Origin: Elusimicrobia bacterium GWF2_62_30
GTDB lineage: Bacteria; Elusimicrobiota; Elusimicrobia; Elusimicrobiales; UBA9959
NCBI GenBank assembly: GCA_001799995.1
Contig: MGUK01000044.1
Span: 24,483-88,482 of the forward strand
Reading direction: 5' to 3'
DNA: 64,000 bases
Below the pieces are notes generated by a model. It was not told the DNA's origin. It saw only the letters and a program-made list of their open reading frames with translations, and did no database searches. The position numbers were made by a program, and so were the translations under genes. Below, piece by piece: positions 7,687 to 16,390 of this stretch (position 1 is its first letter; every line of letters starts with the position of its first letter).

Positions 7687-8916
7687 ATGCCTATCCCGAA
7701 ATCTTTGCGGCTATCCCTGGATGGAGCCATCTCGCTGACCCTTGGCCTGTTCGCCCTTTCCGTGATCTTCTCGGTAACCATAGTAGAAGGGGCGCTTTTC
7801 CTGGCCCTTATACTCCTTCTAGTCAAAAAATATCGGGAGAGAACCCTAAAGGAACTTAAGGCCGAGGTGACCGGCCACCCCCTGTTCCTCCCGTGGATGG
7901 GCTACCTCGCCATCTGCCTGCTCACCAGCCTTACGGCCTATTACCCCGCCAAGGGATTCGGCCAGCTTAATTCCGACTTCCTTAAATACCTCTGCGTCGC
8001 GACCTTGCTGCTCGGCATAAAAAAAGAGCACCTGCCCCGGCTTTCGGTGGTCTATACTGTAGCGGCTTTTTTTGCCGCGATCTACGCCATCTCCGAAGTG
8101 ACCGGCGCCAACATGGCCGGGCTTACCATGCAGCGCACCAACGCCTTCATGAACGCTATCCGCTACAGCGAGGTGATGACGATCGCGTTCATGTTCATCC
8201 TGAGCCGGCTGATTATACCGGGGAAGATGGTTTTCAAAGGGGAACACCTGTTCTACGGCATCGCGGCCGTGCCCGTCTTCATCTCGCTCATAATGAGCCA
8301 GGCCCGCGGCTCTTATCTGGGCCTGATGGTCGGCATTGCCGCCATGCTGTATTTCTGCACCCCCTCCAGGAAAAAAATGGCGGCCTATGCCGCCATAATG
8401 ATCACCGTGGCCTCGCTGATGATCGGGACGAACCCCGAGATGCGGGACCGGCTTACGGCTGTCGCGAACGCCAAACAGGGAGACTTCTCCCCAAATACCC
8501 CGCAGGCCGGGATCAATATTCGCAAAGCTCTCTGGAAGATCGGCTTTACGATGATAAAGGCCCACCCCGTACTGGGCGTGGGCCCCGACAACATCAAACC
8601 GGTTTTCAAGAAATTCTACGAGGGGATTATAGGCGAGCAGAAAGCCTGGGGCAGCCTGCACAACCTCTATATCCACCAGGCGGCGGAGCGGGGGCTGCCT
8701 GGCCTGGCGGCGCTGCTGTTCCTTTTCTGGGCCATGTTCGACTTCGCGCGCAGGCGTTTCCGCGAGGTCCGCAGCGCCTACACTCTCTGGGCGGTTTGCG
8801 TACTGCCGGCTTTCTACGCGGTAAACCTTACGGAAATATCCTTCCAGCACGTGCACACGTCGTTCGCCGTTTTCCTGGCATTGGCCTTCTCGGCCGCCTC
8901 GGAAAAAGCGGAATAG
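7687..8916 (+). CDS. O-antigen polymerase/ligase family protein (Wzy/WaaL)
   Basis: A 409-residue inner-membrane protein with about ten hydrophobic segments. The periplasmic Wzy_C signature is clear: HPVLGVGPDNIKP followed by HNLYIHQAAERGLPGL near residues 296-345. Family members either polymerise undecaprenyl-linked O-units or ligate the finished chain to lipid A-core, and sequence by eye cannot tell which. A second member lies at 21521-22870, so one may be the polymerase and the other the ligase. The gene is alone on the plus strand, divergent from the gap operon, and marks the left edge of the polysaccharide locus. Confidence 0.82.
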   Translation: MPIPKSLRLSLDGAISLTLGLFALSVIFSVTIVEGALFLALILLLVKKYRERTLKELKAEVTGHPLFLPWMGYLAICLLTSLTAYYPAKGFGQLNSDFLKYLCVATLLLGIKKEHLPRLSVVYTVAAFFAAIYAISEVTGANMAGLTMQRTNAFMNAIRYSEVMTIAFMFILSRLIIPGKMVFKGEHLFYGIAAVPVFISLIMSQARGSYLGLMVGIAAMLYFCTPSRKKMAAYAAIMITVASLMIGTNPEMRDRLTAVANAKQGDFSPNTPQAGINIRKALWKIGFTMIKAHPVLGVGPDNIKPVFKKFYEGIIGEQKAWGSLHNLYIHQAAERGLPGLAALLFLFWAMFDFARRRFREVRSAYTLWAVCVLPAFYAVNLTEISFQHVHTSFAVFLALAFSAASEKAE

Positions 8917-8943
8917 CCGGCCCCGCGGCCCGGTCCGTGCGGT

Positions 8944-10323
8944 TTATTTCATCCCGGCGTCTTTCTGGAACACCCTGCGGAAAGTCCTTAAAATAATGCC
9001 CAGGTCCAGGGCGAGGGACATGTTCTTCACATAATAAAGGTCGTAGTGGAGCTTCTCCACCGATTCCTCCTTGCTGGAGGTGGCGTGGTAATTTATCTGC
9101 GCCCAGCCGGTAACGCCGGGCTTGATGAGGTGGCGCAGGTGATAATGCGGCACCGAACGCTCTAGGATATGCACCTCGCTGGTCCACTCCGGGCGCGGGC
9201 CGACCAAAGACATTTCGCCTTTCAGTACGTTCCAGAGCTGAGGGATCTCGTCGAGCCGGGAAGCCCGGAGGAAGCGCCCGAGGGCGGTTACCCGTGAGTC
9301 TCCGGATCCGGCCTTGTAAAGCGGCCCGGCCTTGCTGGCCCCCACCACCATCGTGCGCAGTTTCCAGATTATGAACCTGCGGCCCAGGTGCCCCACGCGC
9401 TTCTGCACGAAGAACATGGGCGCGCGCCAGCCGCCCTCTATTTTGACGGCGATATAGATAAGGAGGAAGAAAGGTAGCGACACCAGGAGCCCGATGACGG
9501 CGCCCAGGATGTCCAGCGCGCGCTTGAAGACCGCATAGAACTGGTCGCTCTGATGCAGCACGTTGCTCAGCAGCCAGCTGGGCTTGGCGGCATGCTCCGG
9601 CGGCACTTTGTCGTAAAGGTCCTCGTAGAAGTCCAGGTGGGTTATGATGGGGATCTCCTCCATCACGGCGGTGGACAGCAGCAGCCCCTCTATGGACGGC
9701 GTCTTTTCCGCGTCATCGGCGTCGACCACCAGCAGGTCTATTTTGGCCAGGGCGGTGCAGCGCCGGCCGTTCGGCCTCCAGTAGCCCTCGGTCTCCTGCG
9801 CCTCGCCCAGGTCCGGGAGCTCCACCACGGAAAACCCAAGGTGGGGACTGTTCTTAAGGTCCTTCTTTATCTCGTCGACGACGGTATTGCTGCCCAGGAA
9901 AGCTACGCGCTGCACTAACAGTTTCGAAAGCACCACCCGCGTCCAGAAGCGCCTCCAGGCCGTAGAGAGGACGTGCAGGAAAAGCACGGTCAGGAAAAGG
10001 TGGGTCTTGGGCGTAAGCCCGAGCTGCAGGTAAAAAGCGTAAAAGAGAGCGCTGGCCGCGGCCAGGTTTATCACCATGGACAGCAGGCTGATATTGATGA
10101 GGTTGACCAGCTTGTTGATGCGGCGCAGGTCGTAAAAACCGATGACGTAGAACACCCCGGTCCAGACGGGCAGGAAGACGGAGAACACCTTGACGTGCTG
10201 CAGGTAGAAATCCAGCGGCACGACGCTGAACCGGCGGGCCATGAGCGCCAGCGCCAGCGCCGCGTAAAAAAGGAAGGCGTCGCCGAGGAAGAGGAAGAAC
10301 CTTCGCCACCTGAATATAAGCAT
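8944..10323 (-). CDS. Polyprenyl-phosphate sugar-1-phosphate transferase (WbaP/WcaJ type), copy 1
   Basis: Starts an O-unit or exopolysaccharide repeat by moving a sugar-1-phosphate from a nucleotide sugar to undecaprenyl phosphate. Of the 459 residues, the first 125 or so carry four membrane helices, a central soluble domain follows, and a C-terminal bacterial sugar transferase domain starts near 265 (KRALDILGAVIGL). Conserved features are VQKRVGHLGR, WKLRTM, RLDEIPQLWNVLKGEMSLVGPRPEW and the late GVTGWAQINY. It is divergent from a second transferase at 10447. The sugar it uses cannot be read from sequence. Confidence 0.88.
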   Translation of the reverse strand: MLIFRWRRFFLFLGDAFLFYAALALALMARRFSVVPLDFYLQHVKVFSVFLPVWTGVFYVIGFYDLRRINKLVNLINISLLSMVINLAAASALFYAFYLQLGLTPKTHLFLTVLFLHVLSTAWRRFWTRVVLSKLLVQRVAFLGSNTVVDEIKKDLKNSPHLGFSVVELPDLGEAQETEGYWRPNGRRCTALAKIDLLVVDADDAEKTPSIEGLLLSTAVMEEIPIITHLDFYEDLYDKVPPEHAAKPSWLLSNVLHQSDQFYAVFKRALDILGAVIGLLVSLPFFLLIYIAVKIEGGWRAPMFFVQKRVGHLGRRFIIWKLRTMVVGASKAGPLYKAGSGDSRVTALGRFLRASRLDEIPQLWNVLKGEMSLVGPRPEWTSEVHILERSVPHYHLRHLIKPGVTGWAQINYHATSSKEESVEKLHYDLYYVKNMSLALDLGIILRTFRRVFQKDAGMK

Positions 10324-10446
10324 TAAGAGGTCACCCTAGATAACCTTATTATACAACTAAATGGCCAGCGCCCCGCTCAGCCCGCCCTGAATTTGGAATA
10401 GCGGCTAAAAAAATGTAATCTGTTAATCACGGGTTTACTACGAACG

Positions 10447-11874
10447 ATGACCTTCCTCCCAAAAATTAAAAATCGCATTGGCGTCGCCCTTCTGTTCCTG
10501 GGCGACATCCTCGCCATCTTTGCCTTTTTCCACTTGTCCGTGCTTATCCGCGAAGGCATCCTCCCCAGGTTCATCTCGGACATGCCCGACTACAACTACA
10601 GTTTCAAGAACTATTCCTGGATCTTCGTGGTCTGGCTGCTGATCCTGCTCTACGAGGAGGGCTATTCAAAACGCCTGGCGCTCTGGGACGAGATCCGGTT
10701 CATCTGGAAATCTTCTTTCTTTTCCTCCGTGGCCATCTTCACCATGCTGTTCGTCATGAAGCGCGGCCACGAATACTCCAGGGCCCTGATCATCACGATG
10801 GCCATGGTAGCGATAATCCTTTTCCCCTTCGTGCGCATTTATTACAAACGGTTCCTGTATTACCTCGGGCTGATGCGGCGCAAGATCCTCATAATCGGCT
10901 CGGGGCCCGCGGCGGTAAGCGCTTATACCGCGATAAGGCATGAGCCGAACCTGGGCTACGAGATAGCCGGGTTCGTAGATAACGATCCCGCCATGGAAGA
11001 GATAGACGGCAACAAGGTCCGAAAAGGCATAAACAAAATAGACCGCTACATCCGCAGCGCCGGCATACATGACGTAATAGTGGCCAAGCCGGAACTGGAC
11101 AAAGACGAACTGGCAAAGCTGCTGAACCACTTGCAGCACAAGGTCGAGAACACCCTTTTCATCCCGGATATAAAGGGGATAGCCGTAGCGGGCACGGAAC
11201 TGCGCCATTTCTTCAGGGAACAGACCATCATCATCGAGGTAAGCAACACCCTGGCCAACCCGCTCAAATACGGCGCCAAGCGCCTCCTGGACTATCTAGC
11301 CGGCGTTATCATCTTCCTGGTTTTCCTCGCGCCGATGCTGCTGATAGCCCTTATCATCAAGCTGGACTCCAAGGGCCCGGCCATACTGCGCCAGAAGCGC
11401 ATCGGCAAGAACGCCCGCGAGTTTTACTGTTTCAAATTCCGCACCATGCTGCCCGACGCGGATGAACGCCTGAAGAAGCTGCTCGAGAACGACAGGTCCG
11501 CAAAAGAGGAGTGGGAGAAATACTGGAAGCTTACCGACGATCCGCGGATAACCAGGGTCGGGAACATCCTGCGCAAGACCTCGCTGGACGAACTGCCGCA
11601 GATCCTTAACGTCATCCTCGGAGAAATGAGCCTGATCGGCCCGAGGCCCTACCTTCCGCGGGAGTGGGAGTACATCAAGGAGGAAAGCGACATCATCCAC
11701 GCCCTCCCCCCCGGCATCACCGGGCTGTGGCAGGTAAGCGGCAGGAACAACCAGGATTATAATTTCCGGATAACCATGGACAGCTGGTATGTAAAGAACT
11801 GGAACCTCTGGCTGGACGTGATGATCCTGTTCGAAACCGTCGGGGTGGTGCTTAAGAGGGACGGCGCGCGATAG
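10447..11874 (+). CDS. Polyprenyl-phosphate sugar-1-phosphate transferase (WbaP/WcaJ type), copy 2
   Basis: 475 residues with the same design as the gene at 8944-10323: N-terminal membrane helices to about 125, a CoA-binding-like domain (KILIIGSGPAAVSAY) and a C-terminal sugar transferase domain from about 278 (KRLLDYLAGVIIF). The signatures LRQKRIGKNAREF, FKFRTM, SLDELPQILNVILGEMSLIGPRPY and GITGLWQVSGRN are present. The final pattern LWQVSGRN is typical of galactose/glucose-1-phosphate transferases of the WbaP/CpsE kind, while the other copy has GWAQINY. The two enzymes may therefore start different glycans. The gene converges on the GT4 gene at 11880, with only 5 bases between stops. Confidence 0.88.
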   Translation: MTFLPKIKNRIGVALLFLGDILAIFAFFHLSVLIREGILPRFISDMPDYNYSFKNYSWIFVVWLLILLYEEGYSKRLALWDEIRFIWKSSFFSSVAIFTMLFVMKRGHEYSRALIITMAMVAIILFPFVRIYYKRFLYYLGLMRRKILIIGSGPAAVSAYTAIRHEPNLGYEIAGFVDNDPAMEEIDGNKVRKGINKIDRYIRSAGIHDVIVAKPELDKDELAKLLNHLQHKVENTLFIPDIKGIAVAGTELRHFFREQTIIIEVSNTLANPLKYGAKRLLDYLAGVIIFLVFLAPMLLIALIIKLDSKGPAILRQKRIGKNAREFYCFKFRTMLPDADERLKKLLENDRSAKEEWEKYWKLTDDPRITRVGNILRKTSLDELPQILNVILGEMSLIGPRPYLPREWEYIKEESDIIHALPPGITGLWQVSGRNNQDYNFRITMDSWYVKNWNLWLDVMILFETVGVVLKRDGAR

Positions 11875-11879
11875 CCGGG

Positions 11880-13091
11880 CTAGGCAGGCCGGCCTCCGAC
11901 CAACTCCGACAGCCCCTCAATTATTTTAGTCCTGTTATAGACTTTTTCAAGCAGCAGGCGCGAATTCCCGGAAAAAGCCCCGAGGCCGGACTTCCCGAGA
12001 GAATAAAACTTCAGAAAGCCGGCTTTTATGTCTTCCGGGCTGTCGGGCCGCGCGCAGATGCCGGTGTTGTATTCCTCCACCACGCGTTTAACTTCGCCGT
12101 TCATCACGCAGAAGATAGGTTTGGAAAAGGCCAGGTACGCCTGGAACTTGGCGGGGACCGTAAGGGCGAGCACGGGCTGATCGCAAAGAGAGATCACCAT
12201 TACGTCGCTGGCCGTGAAGTAACCCGGCATTTCATCCTGCCTCTTGCGGCCCCAGAAAGCCACGCCGTTGATCCCTTCTTTTGCGGCGATGTCCTTCAAC
12301 CGCTGCAGGTCGGAGCCGTCACCCACTATATTCAGCTGCATCTCCGCGTTCTCGGCCGAGGCCAGCCCGAAACCGCGGATCACATTCTCTAAATTCTGGA
12401 ACTTGCCGATATTTCCCGCGAACGTAAAGTTGAATTTATCGGAAAGCTTCACGCCGCCGCCCCCTCCCTGCCCGGGCGTAACGGTGGGCCAGTTAGGAAA
12501 ATGCGGCATCTGTTTGGCCCGCACATAAGGCTCTATACTTTTTGCGAACCCGGAACAGGAGACGGCGATATTATCGCAGTTGCGGTAGATGAACCCCACC
12601 AGCGTGTCCAGGAATAAAGCCAGCAGCTTCGTTTTTTTGAAGCCATAGGCGTAGACCATGTCGGGCCACACGTCCTGCACCCAGATAGTCACCGGGATGC
12701 CGCGCAGCTTGCGCAGCAGTACCGCCGGCAGCGCGAGCGTAAGCGGGCCGGTCTGGTAAACGAAGATCCTGTCGTAGCTGCGGGAGGTGAACGCGGCGAC
12801 AAGGCAGCCGGTCACCGCGAAGCTGAAGTAGTTCAGGAGCTTGAAGAACAGGGAATCACGATAGCCGGTAACGGTAAAGAACCGGGTGATCTTTATGTCC
12901 TTCCAGGTTTCCCGCGCGAGCGGGCTGTTGGCATAACCCGGGAAGATCTTTCCGAAAGGATAGCTGGGAGCCTGCGTCAGCACGTCCACTTCTGCCCCGC
13001 CGGCGGCCCATTGCGAGGCCAGGTCATTAATTATGAATTCTTCCGGGTAAAAGCGCTCCGTCAGTATCAGGACCTTCAGTTTACCCGGCAT
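11880..13091 (-). CDS. GT4 glycosyltransferase, WbuB-like (probable L-QuiNAc/L-FucNAc transferase)
   Basis: A 403-residue GT-B glycosyltransferase. The N-terminus LKVLILTERFYPEEFIIND and the QTGPLTLALPAV and VWVQDVWPD-like (TIWVQDVWPDMVY) segments match the WbuB group that transfers 2-acetamido-2,6-dideoxy-L-hexose. The C-terminal nucleotide-binding half has FTFAGNIGKFQNLENVI and NIVGDGSDLQ. The ATG at 13091 (MPGKLKV) is chosen because an upstream extension would run into the preceding epimerase gene. The gene starts 8 bases after that stop. It is last in the operon 16206-11880, whose other three genes make the donor, as in fnlA-fnlB-fnlC-wbuB clusters. Confidence 0.82.
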   Translation of the reverse strand: MPGKLKVLILTERFYPEEFIINDLASQWAAGGAEVDVLTQAPSYPFGKIFPGYANSPLARETWKDIKITRFFTVTGYRDSLFFKLLNYFSFAVTGCLVAAFTSRSYDRIFVYQTGPLTLALPAVLLRKLRGIPVTIWVQDVWPDMVYAYGFKKTKLLALFLDTLVGFIYRNCDNIAVSCSGFAKSIEPYVRAKQMPHFPNWPTVTPGQGGGGGVKLSDKFNFTFAGNIGKFQNLENVIRGFGLASAENAEMQLNIVGDGSDLQRLKDIAAKEGINGVAFWGRKRQDEMPGYFTASDVMVISLCDQPVLALTVPAKFQAYLAFSKPIFCVMNGEVKRVVEEYNTGICARPDSPEDIKAGFLKFYSLGKSGLGAFSGNSRLLLEKVYNRTKIIEGLSELVGGRPA

Positions 13092-13099
13092 ACTTGGCC

Positions 13100-14233
13100 T
13101 CAGGCGGTCTTGCGCCAGACAGTGCGGTTTATATAATCGGTATAGCTGAGCACGATGCGCAGCACTTTCTTGGAAACGTTGCCGGTGTCGTAGTCCGGCA
13201 CCAGGCGGAACTGCCGTTCTTTCCACGAATGCTGGCTGACCACGACGGCTACGGATTCAAGCACGCGCTCCGTCTTTAGGCCGCACATGATCAGCGTGCC
13301 CTCGTCCATTCCCTCGGGCCGTTCGTGGGCCTGGCGGATGGTGACGGCGGGCACGTTGAGGATAGTGGACTCCTCGGTGATGGTGCCGCTGTCGGACACC
13401 ACGCAGAAAGCGTTGAGCTGCAGTTTCACGTAGTCGTAGAAGCCCAGCGGTTTGAGGAAGCTGATGCGTTTATCCAGGCCCTTCATGCCCAGCTCTTCGA
13501 GCTTCTTGCGGGTGCGCGGATGCGTGGACACGATGACGGGCATATCGTATTTCTTCGCCAGCGCGTTGAGCGAGCCCAGCAGGTTGCGGAAATTCTCGGG
13601 GCTGTCCACGTTCTCCTCACGGTGCGTGCTCACCACGAAGTAGGCGTTCTCTTTGAGCTTCAGGCGCTTGAGCACGCCGGACTTCATGATCTCGGGCATA
13701 TAATGCGCCAGCACTTCCTTCATGGGCGAGCCGGTCTTTATCACCGTCTCCGGGCGCAGGCCCTCGGCCAGCAGGTAGCGGCGGGCATGCTCGGTGAGCG
13801 TCATATTGATGTCGCTCAGGTGGTCCACCACTTTGCGGTTGAGCTCCTCGGGCACCCGCTGGTCGAAGGAGCGGTTGCCGGCCTCCATGTGGAACACCGG
13901 GATCTTGCGGCGCTTGGCCGCTATCACGGAGAGGCAGCTGTTGGTGTCGCCGTAAAGCAGGATGGCGTCGGGCTTCTCTTTTTCCATCACCTCGTCGGCC
14001 TTGGCGATGATGTTGCCGATGGTGGCCGCCAGCGTGGCGCCGACGGAGTCCAGGAAATAATCGGGCTTGCGGATGCCCAGCTCCTTGAAGAAGATCTCGT
14101 TGAGCTCGTAATCGTAATTCTGCCCGGTGTGCACGATGACGTGCTCCAGGTGCTGCTCCGCCTCGTACATTACGCGGCTCAGCTTTATTATTTCCGGGCG
14201 GGTACCGACTATCGTCATCAGTTTCAAAGGCAT
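13100..14233 (-). CDS. UDP-sugar C2-epimerase, FnlC/WbjD/CapG type
   Basis: A 377-residue non-hydrolysing UDP-GlcNAc 2-epimerase fold (IVGTRPEIIKLS at 8-19). At 117-138 the sequence is EAGNRSFDQRVPEE followed by NRKVVDH. This is the pattern of the FucNAc/QuiNAc C2-epimerases (FnlC, WbjD, CapG), not of WecB. Those enzymes convert a UDP-L-talosamine or L-rhamnosamine derivative to UDP-L-FucNAc or UDP-L-QuiNAc. Its neighbours are the matching dehydratase and reductase upstream and a WbuB-like transferase downstream, which strengthens the call. An automatic wecB label would probably be wrong. Confidence 0.85.
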   Translation of the reverse strand: MPLKLMTIVGTRPEIIKLSRVMYEAEQHLEHVIVHTGQNYDYELNEIFFKELGIRKPDYFLDSVGATLAATIGNIIAKADEVMEKEKPDAILLYGDTNSCLSVIAAKRRKIPVFHMEAGNRSFDQRVPEELNRKVVDHLSDINMTLTEHARRYLLAEGLRPETVIKTGSPMKEVLAHYMPEIMKSGVLKRLKLKENAYFVVSTHREENVDSPENFRNLLGSLNALAKKYDMPVIVSTHPRTRKKLEELGMKGLDKRISFLKPLGFYDYVKLQLNAFCVVSDSGTITEESTILNVPAVTIRQAHERPEGMDEGTLIMCGLKTERVLESVAVVVSQHSWKERQFRLVPDYDTGNVSKKVLRIVLSYTDYINRTVWRKTA

Positions 14234-14267
14234 AAGATCTCCTGGGGGTGTATTCCGGCAGCTCCGG

Positions 14268-15281
14268 CTATTTCAGTTCCGCCGCCACTTCCGGCAGTTT
14301 CAAAAGCAGTTCCTTTACCTGTTTCACGCTGAGGCGTTCGGTGTTATGCGAAGTGTAGTCGGACAGCAGCGCTTCCTTCTTGTCCCCCTCGGTGAAGTAC
14401 TTGTTGTAGTTCAGGTCGCGGCCGTCCATGCTCACCCGGTAGTAATTCCCCATATCCTCGGCGCGGCGCAGCTCCTCGGTGGTGGCCAGGGTCTCGAAGA
14501 TCTTTTCGCCGTGGCGGATGCCGATGCTCTTGACCGGCACGTCGGACTTGAACAGTTCCTTCAGGGCGGCTGCCAGGTCCCCCACGGTGCAGGCCGGGGC
14601 TTTTCGGATAAAGATGTCGCCCTGTTTGGCGTGATTGAAAGCGAACAGCACCAGCTTGATGGCCTCGGGCAGCGGCAGCAGGAACCTGGTCATGCCGGCG
14701 TCGGTCACGGTTATGGGCTTTTTTTCCTTGATCTGTTTGATGAACAGCGGGATGACGGAACCGCGCGAGCACATCACGTTGCCGTACCGCACGCAGGAAA
14801 CCACGGTGTCCTTTTCGCCCAGCCCGCGGCAGGCGGCCTGGCTCACCTTCTCCATCAGCGCCTTGGTCATGCCCATGGCGTTGACGGGGTAAACGGCTTT
14901 GTCCGTGCCCAGGCAGACCACGCTGGCCGCCTTGTGCTGGATGGCGGATTCCACCACGTTATGGCTGCCCATGATATTGGTCATTACGGCCTGGATAGGG
15001 AAGAATTCGCAGGAAGGGACCTGCTTCAGGGCGGCCGCGTGGAAAACCATGTCCACGCCTTTCATGGCCTGGTCGACGCTGTCGCGCTCGCGCACGTCGC
15101 CGATATAGAACTTGACCTTGGGGTTATTGAGCTGGATGCGCATGTGCTCCTGCTTGAGCTCGTCGCGGCTGAAAATGCGCACTTCTTTGAAGTCCTTGTC
15201 CAGTATCGTATCGAGCAGTTCATGCCCGAAAGAGCCGGTGCCCCCGGTTATTAAAATAGTTTTGTTCTTGATATTCGGCAT
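14268..15281 (-). CDS. UDP-GlcNAc 4,6-dehydratase/5-epimerase (FnlA/WbjB/CapE type)
   Basis: A 337-residue extended SDR that starts the route from UDP-GlcNAc to 2-acetamido-2,6-dideoxy-L-hexoses. It begins with the NAD motif TGGTGSFGHELLD. Family motifs present are FHAAALKQVPSCEFFP, LGTDKAVYPVNAMGMTK (atypical SDR active site), VRYGNVMCSRGSVIPLF and GMTRFLLPLPEAI. The length is that of the cytoplasmic FnlA/CapE group, not the membrane-anchored CapD/FlaA1 enzymes. It follows the reductase gene by 31 bases and precedes the C2-epimerase by 34. Confidence 0.9.
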   Translation of the reverse strand: MPNIKNKTILITGGTGSFGHELLDTILDKDFKEVRIFSRDELKQEHMRIQLNNPKVKFYIGDVRERDSVDQAMKGVDMVFHAAALKQVPSCEFFPIQAVMTNIMGSHNVVESAIQHKAASVVCLGTDKAVYPVNAMGMTKALMEKVSQAACRGLGEKDTVVSCVRYGNVMCSRGSVIPLFIKQIKEKKPITVTDAGMTRFLLPLPEAIKLVLFAFNHAKQGDIFIRKAPACTVGDLAAALKELFKSDVPVKSIGIRHGEKIFETLATTEELRRAEDMGNYYRVSMDGRDLNYNKYFTEGDKKEALLSDYTSHNTERLSVKQVKELLLKLPEVAAELK

Positions 15282-15312
15282 AATGAACAGTTCCTTTTTC
15301 TCCGGCAGGTCC

Positions 15313-16206
15313 CTATTTCCGCCAGTCGCTGTAAGGCGTAATGTCCGCGGCCATTTCGGCCATCATCTGTTTCCAGGGCGGGCAGACGAAGCCCGCCGCT
15401 TTGGCGAACCTTTCCCCGTTCAGATCGCGCCTGCATTCAAAACTGTCGTCGGGTTCTATCTGCACGTCCAGCTTATAGGCCTCTTTCATCAGCTTGACCA
15501 GCTCGAACTTGGAAACGGTCTCGCTGGAGACGTGGAAAAGCCCGTTGAGCGCGGGATGGTTCAGCACCAGGTCCTTGACCAGCAAAGCCAGCTGGTTGGT
15601 GGTAAGGCCGGTGAACATGGCCCTGGTAAAGCCTTTTATCTTTTTCCCCTGCTGCGCCAGGAACCATTCCAGGAGCTCGGTGCCCGCGAAGATCTCGCGG
15701 CCGATAAAGGAGGAGCGCAGCGTAAGCGCGAAAGGCGCGGAGACGTCGCCCAGGGCCTTAGTGGTGCCGTAAAGGTCGCGCGCGTCCGGCAGGCTGTCCT
15801 CTACGTAGCCGCCGGTCTTGCCGTCGAAGACGCAGACGGTGCTGAAATGTATCAGGCGCGATCCGCTCTTCGAGCACCACTCGGCCAGCCGGTGCGGCAG
15901 CAGCGCGTTTATGGAAATGGCGGAATTCTTGTCCAGGGCCTCTTTGCTGCGCAGCGTAACCCCGGCGCAATTGATTATCACGGAGGGCTTCAGGTTGTCC
16001 AGGACGGAGTTGAGGCGGGAGAAATCGCGCAGGTCCAGCCCGTCTATGACGTTAGGGCCCGTGAAAAGCCCGGTTTTAGCGTAGAAGTCCCTGTGTTTGC
16101 GGATGGAAACGAAAGCGCCGGGGAATTCCCGCGAAAAAGTCTGCCAGAGCTTATGCCCCAGCGTCCCGCCTCCGCCCGTTATAAGCAGCCTTCCCGTTTT
16201 AGACAC
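15313..16206 (-). CDS. RmlD-like reductase of UDP-4-keto-6-deoxy-L-sugar (WbvR-like)
   Basis: A 297-residue SDR with the N-terminal motif LLITGGGGTLGHKLW and active-site region FSTVCVFDGKTGGY followed by DLYGTTKALGD. It resembles RmlD and is first in the operon with a FnlA-like dehydratase, a FnlC-like epimerase and a WbuB-like transferase. FnlB/WbjC reductases of the L-FucNAc pathway carry an extra C-terminal cupin domain and run to about 370 residues, and this one has none. The shorter type is known from the UDP-L-RhaNAc/L-QuiNAc branch (WbvR). The product is therefore more likely UDP-L-QuiNAc than UDP-L-FucNAc, which is an inference from domain content. Confidence 0.75.
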   Translation of the reverse strand: MSKTGRLLITGGGGTLGHKLWQTFSREFPGAFVSIRKHRDFYAKTGLFTGPNVIDGLDLRDFSRLNSVLDNLKPSVIINCAGVTLRSKEALDKNSAISINALLPHRLAEWCSKSGSRLIHFSTVCVFDGKTGGYVEDSLPDARDLYGTTKALGDVSAPFALTLRSSFIGREIFAGTELLEWFLAQQGKKIKGFTRAMFTGLTTNQLALLVKDLVLNHPALNGLFHVSSETVSKFELVKLMKEAYKLDVQIEPDDSFECRRDLNGERFAKAAGFVCPPWKQMMAEMAADITPYSDWRK

Positions 16207-16390
16207 GCGCGTTGTACTCCGGCATTCCAGCGAAAGTTAATACAGGGATCACTCGCCCTTATGATGTAATGATAACAAATTTTAATTGGAGCAACTATCC
16301 AAAGCCGCGTACTCGTCCGCAGCTGACAAAAGCACGCCCCACGCTATATATTTTATCTATAATGGTAAGCGTGCTGCACGCACGCGTCTT

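Noticed and set aside
13092..13226. N-terminal extension of the GT4 gene (and similar extensions of the SDR genes at 52057 and 48299)
   Set aside because: The extra codons lie inside the preceding gene, and the family N-terminus begins at the internal ATG that is used here.
13100..14233. Annotation as WecB (UDP-GlcNAc to UDP-ManNAc epimerase)
   Set aside because: The EAGNRSFDQRVPEE motif and the neighbours fit the FnlC/WbjD group, and no ManNAc-using gene is near.
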